The notes beneath the pieces were generated by a model. The model saw only the letters and a list, made by a program, of their open reading frames with translations, made no database searches and was not told where the DNA came from. From assembly GCA_015520975.1 (NCBI GenBank), contig WAOZ01000003.1:1-6647 (forward strand): DNA of 6,647 nucleotides. Reading direction: 5' to 3'. Position 1 is the first letter of the stretch, and each line of letters begins with the position of its first letter. The position numbers and the translations under genes are program-made. This DNA comes from DHVE2 group archaeon (lineage in GTDB: Archaea; Thermoplasmatota; Thermoplasmata; Thermoplasmatales; Aciduliprofundaceae). Shown in pieces: positions 5,417 through 6,647 of the stretch.

Positions 5417-6510
5417 ATCGTTTTTCCATATATTTTTTCGATTTCTTTTTTGAATTTTTCCAGCGTGCCCTGTTCTATTTCCTCCCTTATGCGCGCCATA
5501 AATTCTTGCATAAAACAGACATTATGCAAACTCAAAAGACTCATTCCAAGTATTTCCTTTTCACGGAGAAGATGATGGATATAACTCCTCGTGAATGTGC
5601 GGCATGTGTAGCAGTTGCAATCCTCATCCACCGCCCGCGTATCATCTCTGTATACACTCTTAGCCAAATTCAATCTTCCATTCCAAGTGAATGCGGTTCC
5701 GTGTCTTCCGTTCCGTGTTGGAAAAGCTGAATCGAAAATATCCACCCCGCGCGTAACAGCGTTTATGATTTCAAGGGGCGAACCCACACCCATAAGATAC
5801 CTGGGTTTATCAAAGGGCAATATACCATTCGTTATTTCAAGCATCCTGTTCATCATCCACTCTGGCTCTCCTATTGAGAGTCCGCCAATGCCGTATCCAT
5901 CAAAATCCATCTCAGCCAGTTCTGAAGCGCTTTTCTTACGCAAATTCTCGTAAACGCTGCCCTGCACTATGCCAAAAATCATTTGCCCACGCTCCTTTTT
6001 TTCGGAGAATCTCCGCGCCCATTTGGTTGTCAGCAATACCGCATTTTTCGCAGTTTCGTAATCCACAGGATATGGCGGACAGAAATCAAGCATCATCGCC
6101 ACATCGCTTCCGAGTTGTGCCTGCACCTTTCTGCTGCGCTCCGGCGTGAAAAAATGCTTTCTGCCATCGTAAGGGGAACGAAAGAGTATTCCCTCCGATG
6201 TGATTTTTTCCAGAAATCCCTCCCTTATCATCTGGAACCCGCCGCTGTCCGTGAAAATAATACCCCCAAATTTCATAAAATCGTGTAAACCACCATGTTT
6301 ATATATTATCTCCGTTCCGGGTCTGAAAAAGAGATGCAACGAATTGGATATTATCGCTTTAACACCGCATTCATATAAATCTCTGGGCGTGAGCGTTTTA
6401 ACCGTTGCCTTCGTTGCCACGGGCATAAAAAAAGGCGTGCGTATCTCGCCGTGAGCAGTTCTGAATACTCCCGTGCGTGCACCCTGATGCTCCGTCTGCA
6501 CTCTGAACAT
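5413..6510 (-). CDS. tgt: Bacterial-type tRNA-guanine(34) transglycosylase (queuosine class)
   Basis: The 365-residue product is colinear with bacterial Tgt, which swaps guanine-34 in GUN anticodons of Asp, Asn, His and Tyr tRNAs for preQ1. Against Zymomonas Tgt the key residues align at steady offsets: Asp88 (D102, in TDSGGFQ), Asp142 (D156), Cys144 (C158), Gln183 (Q203), GGLSIGE 209-215 (G-L-A-V-G-E, 230-235), nucleophile Asp260 (D280, in FDSAFPTR), and zinc ligands Cys298, Cys300, Cys303 and His329 (C318, C320, C323, H349). Archaeal arcTGT for archaeosine-15 is much longer, with C-terminal C1-C3/PUA domains; these are absent here. The pocket has Ile213 where bacteria have Val and eukaryotes Gly, and keeps Cys144, which suggests a small base (preQ1 or preQ0) rather than queuine. 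The frame is open 35 codons further upstream to 6615, but that part does not resemble Tgt; the ATG at 6510 gives the family's usual start and lies 24 bases from a good TATA element. Family call firm; substrate inferred. Confidence 0.93.
   Translation of the reverse strand: MFRVQTEHQGARTGVFRTAHGEIRTPFFMPVATKATVKTLTPRDLYECGVKAIISNSLHLFFRPGTEIIYKHGGLHDFMKFGGIIFTDSGGFQMIREGFLEKITSEGILFRSPYDGRKHFFTPERSRKVQAQLGSDVAMMLDFCPPYPVDYETAKNAVLLTTKWARRFSEKKERGQMIFGIVQGSVYENLRKKSASELAEMDFDGYGIGGLSIGEPEWMMNRMLEITNGILPFDKPRYLMGVGSPLEIINAVTRGVDIFDSAFPTRNGRHGTAFTWNGRLNLAKSVYRDDTRAVDEDCNCYTCRTFTRSYIHHLLREKEILGMSLLSLHNVCFMQEFMARIREEIEQGTLEKFKKEIEKIYGKTI
5421..5459 (+). terminator. T-rich terminator candidate for the ATPase transcript, inside the tgt coding region
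   Basis: Four T runs of five or six bases (5421-5425, 5433-5438, 5446-5451, 5455-5459) begin five bases after the ATPase stop. Archaeal RNA polymerase stops at such oligo-T stretches without needing a hairpin. On the opposite strand the same bases are A runs encoding the lysine-rich C-terminus of Tgt, so the signal may be a by-product of that tail. No matching T-rich signal is seen on the minus strand just after the tgt stop. Confidence 0.5.
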
Positions 6511-6528
6511 ATGCGCATGATTTGAAGT

Positions 6529-6547
6529 CATTATAAAATGATTTTGG
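6529..6547 (-). promoter_or_regulatory. Probable TATA promoter of tgt
   Basis: On the minus strand CCAAAATCATTTTATAATG includes a good TATA-like core, TTTTATAAT (6538-6530), centred about 24 bases before the ATG at 6510. With no Shine-Dalgarno at that ATG, a leaderless transcript is likely. The element falls inside the longer possible reading frame and is the main reason for choosing 6510 over the ATGs at 6531 or 6615. Confidence 0.5.
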
Positions 6548-6561
6548 ACTCCTCGCACATT

Positions 6562-6577
6562 CACGCAAAATATTATC
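6562..6577 (+). promoter_or_regulatory. Possible promoter for a rightward gene
   Basis: CACGCAAAATATTATC on the plus strand has an AT-rich core (AAAATATTAT, 6567-6576) about 30 bases before an ATG at 6602. This fits a near-leaderless archaeal transcript. It is back to back with the tgt promoter, as expected for a divergent pair. Evidence is limited to base composition and spacing. Confidence 0.3.
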
Positions 6578-6601
6578 AAAGAGATTTCCATTCGAACAAA
6601 C

Positions 6602-6647
6602 ATGTTCAATCCCATAGTTATCGAAGATGCAGGCTTGAATACAAAAA
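6602..6647 (+). CDS. Possible start of a rightward gene, cut by the right edge
   Basis: An ATG at 6602 opens a frame to the window end encoding MFNPIVIEDAGLNTK. The composition looks protein-like, and an AT-rich element lies about 30 bases upstream. Only 15 codons are visible, no family is recognised, and another plus-strand ATG (6538) also stays open to the edge in a different frame. No Shine-Dalgarno is seen. Treat as a hint only. Confidence 0.3.
   Translation, partial: MFNPIVIEDAGLNTK

Noticed and set aside
5615..6454. Several plus-strand open frames of 84-112 codons opposite tgt
   Set aside because: The opposite strand encodes a full-length Tgt with all catalytic and zinc residues, so these are antisense shadows.
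6511..6615. Upstream extension of tgt by 35 codons to the ATG at 6615
   Set aside because: The added residues do not resemble Tgt N-termini, and a good TATA-like element inside this stretch fits a start at 6510. An AGGAG before the ATG at 6531 is 17 bases away, too far to serve it.
1..6647. Search for a mobile element, CRISPR array, tRNA, rRNA or defence system
   Set aside because: No repeat-spacer pattern, transposase motif, terminal inverted repeat, tRNA-like fold or rRNA segment was seen by eye; nearly all bases are taken by five genes with household roles.

Overview
The window looks like a piece of an archaeal chromosome, most likely from the Thermoplasmatota or a relative; that assignment is inference from gene content. 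It carries a membrane-anchored archaeal-type Lon (LonB) protease, a Cgi121 subunit of the archaeal/eukaryotic KEOPS complex, and a plasma-membrane-type (P3A) proton-pumping P-type ATPase of the kind known in archaea. Upstream signals fit archaea too: several starts have no Shine-Dalgarno but have a TATA-like element about 24 bases upstream (leaderless style), and one start has a clear GGAGG.

Layout. Bases 1-535 (minus strand) hold the 5' part of a class III extradiol dioxygenase-fold (LigB-like) gene that runs off the left edge. It is easy to miss because it has no stop in the window, and an antisense open frame on the plus strand looks more complete. A 61-bp divergent intergenic region with AT-rich promoter elements separates it from lonB (597-2501, GTG start). 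LonB overlaps cgi121 (2498-2932) by an ATGA stop/start. A 72-bp gap with a possible promoter, a 17-codon upstream frame and a strong ribosome-binding site leads to the P-type ATPase (3005-5416). The ATPase converges on tgt (minus strand, 6510-5413), and the two stop codons share one TTAA. The right edge (6511-6647) is the divergent promoter region of tgt, possibly with the first codons of a rightward gene at 6602.

How the genes fit together. This is mainly housekeeping: membrane protein quality control (LonB), tRNA modification at position 37 (Cgi121/KEOPS, t6A) and probably position 34 (tgt), and membrane energisation (ATPase). No defence island, transposon, CRISPR array, tRNA or rRNA gene was seen, and I do not see a new multi-gene system. 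The points most worth a second look are a bacterial-type, queuosine-class tRNA-guanine transglycosylase in an archaeal context; the LigB-like protein with Trp in place of the usual active-site His of its D-H-G motif; the translational coupling of a protease with a KEOPS subunit; and the shared TTAA stops with a T-rich terminator candidate inside the opposite gene.
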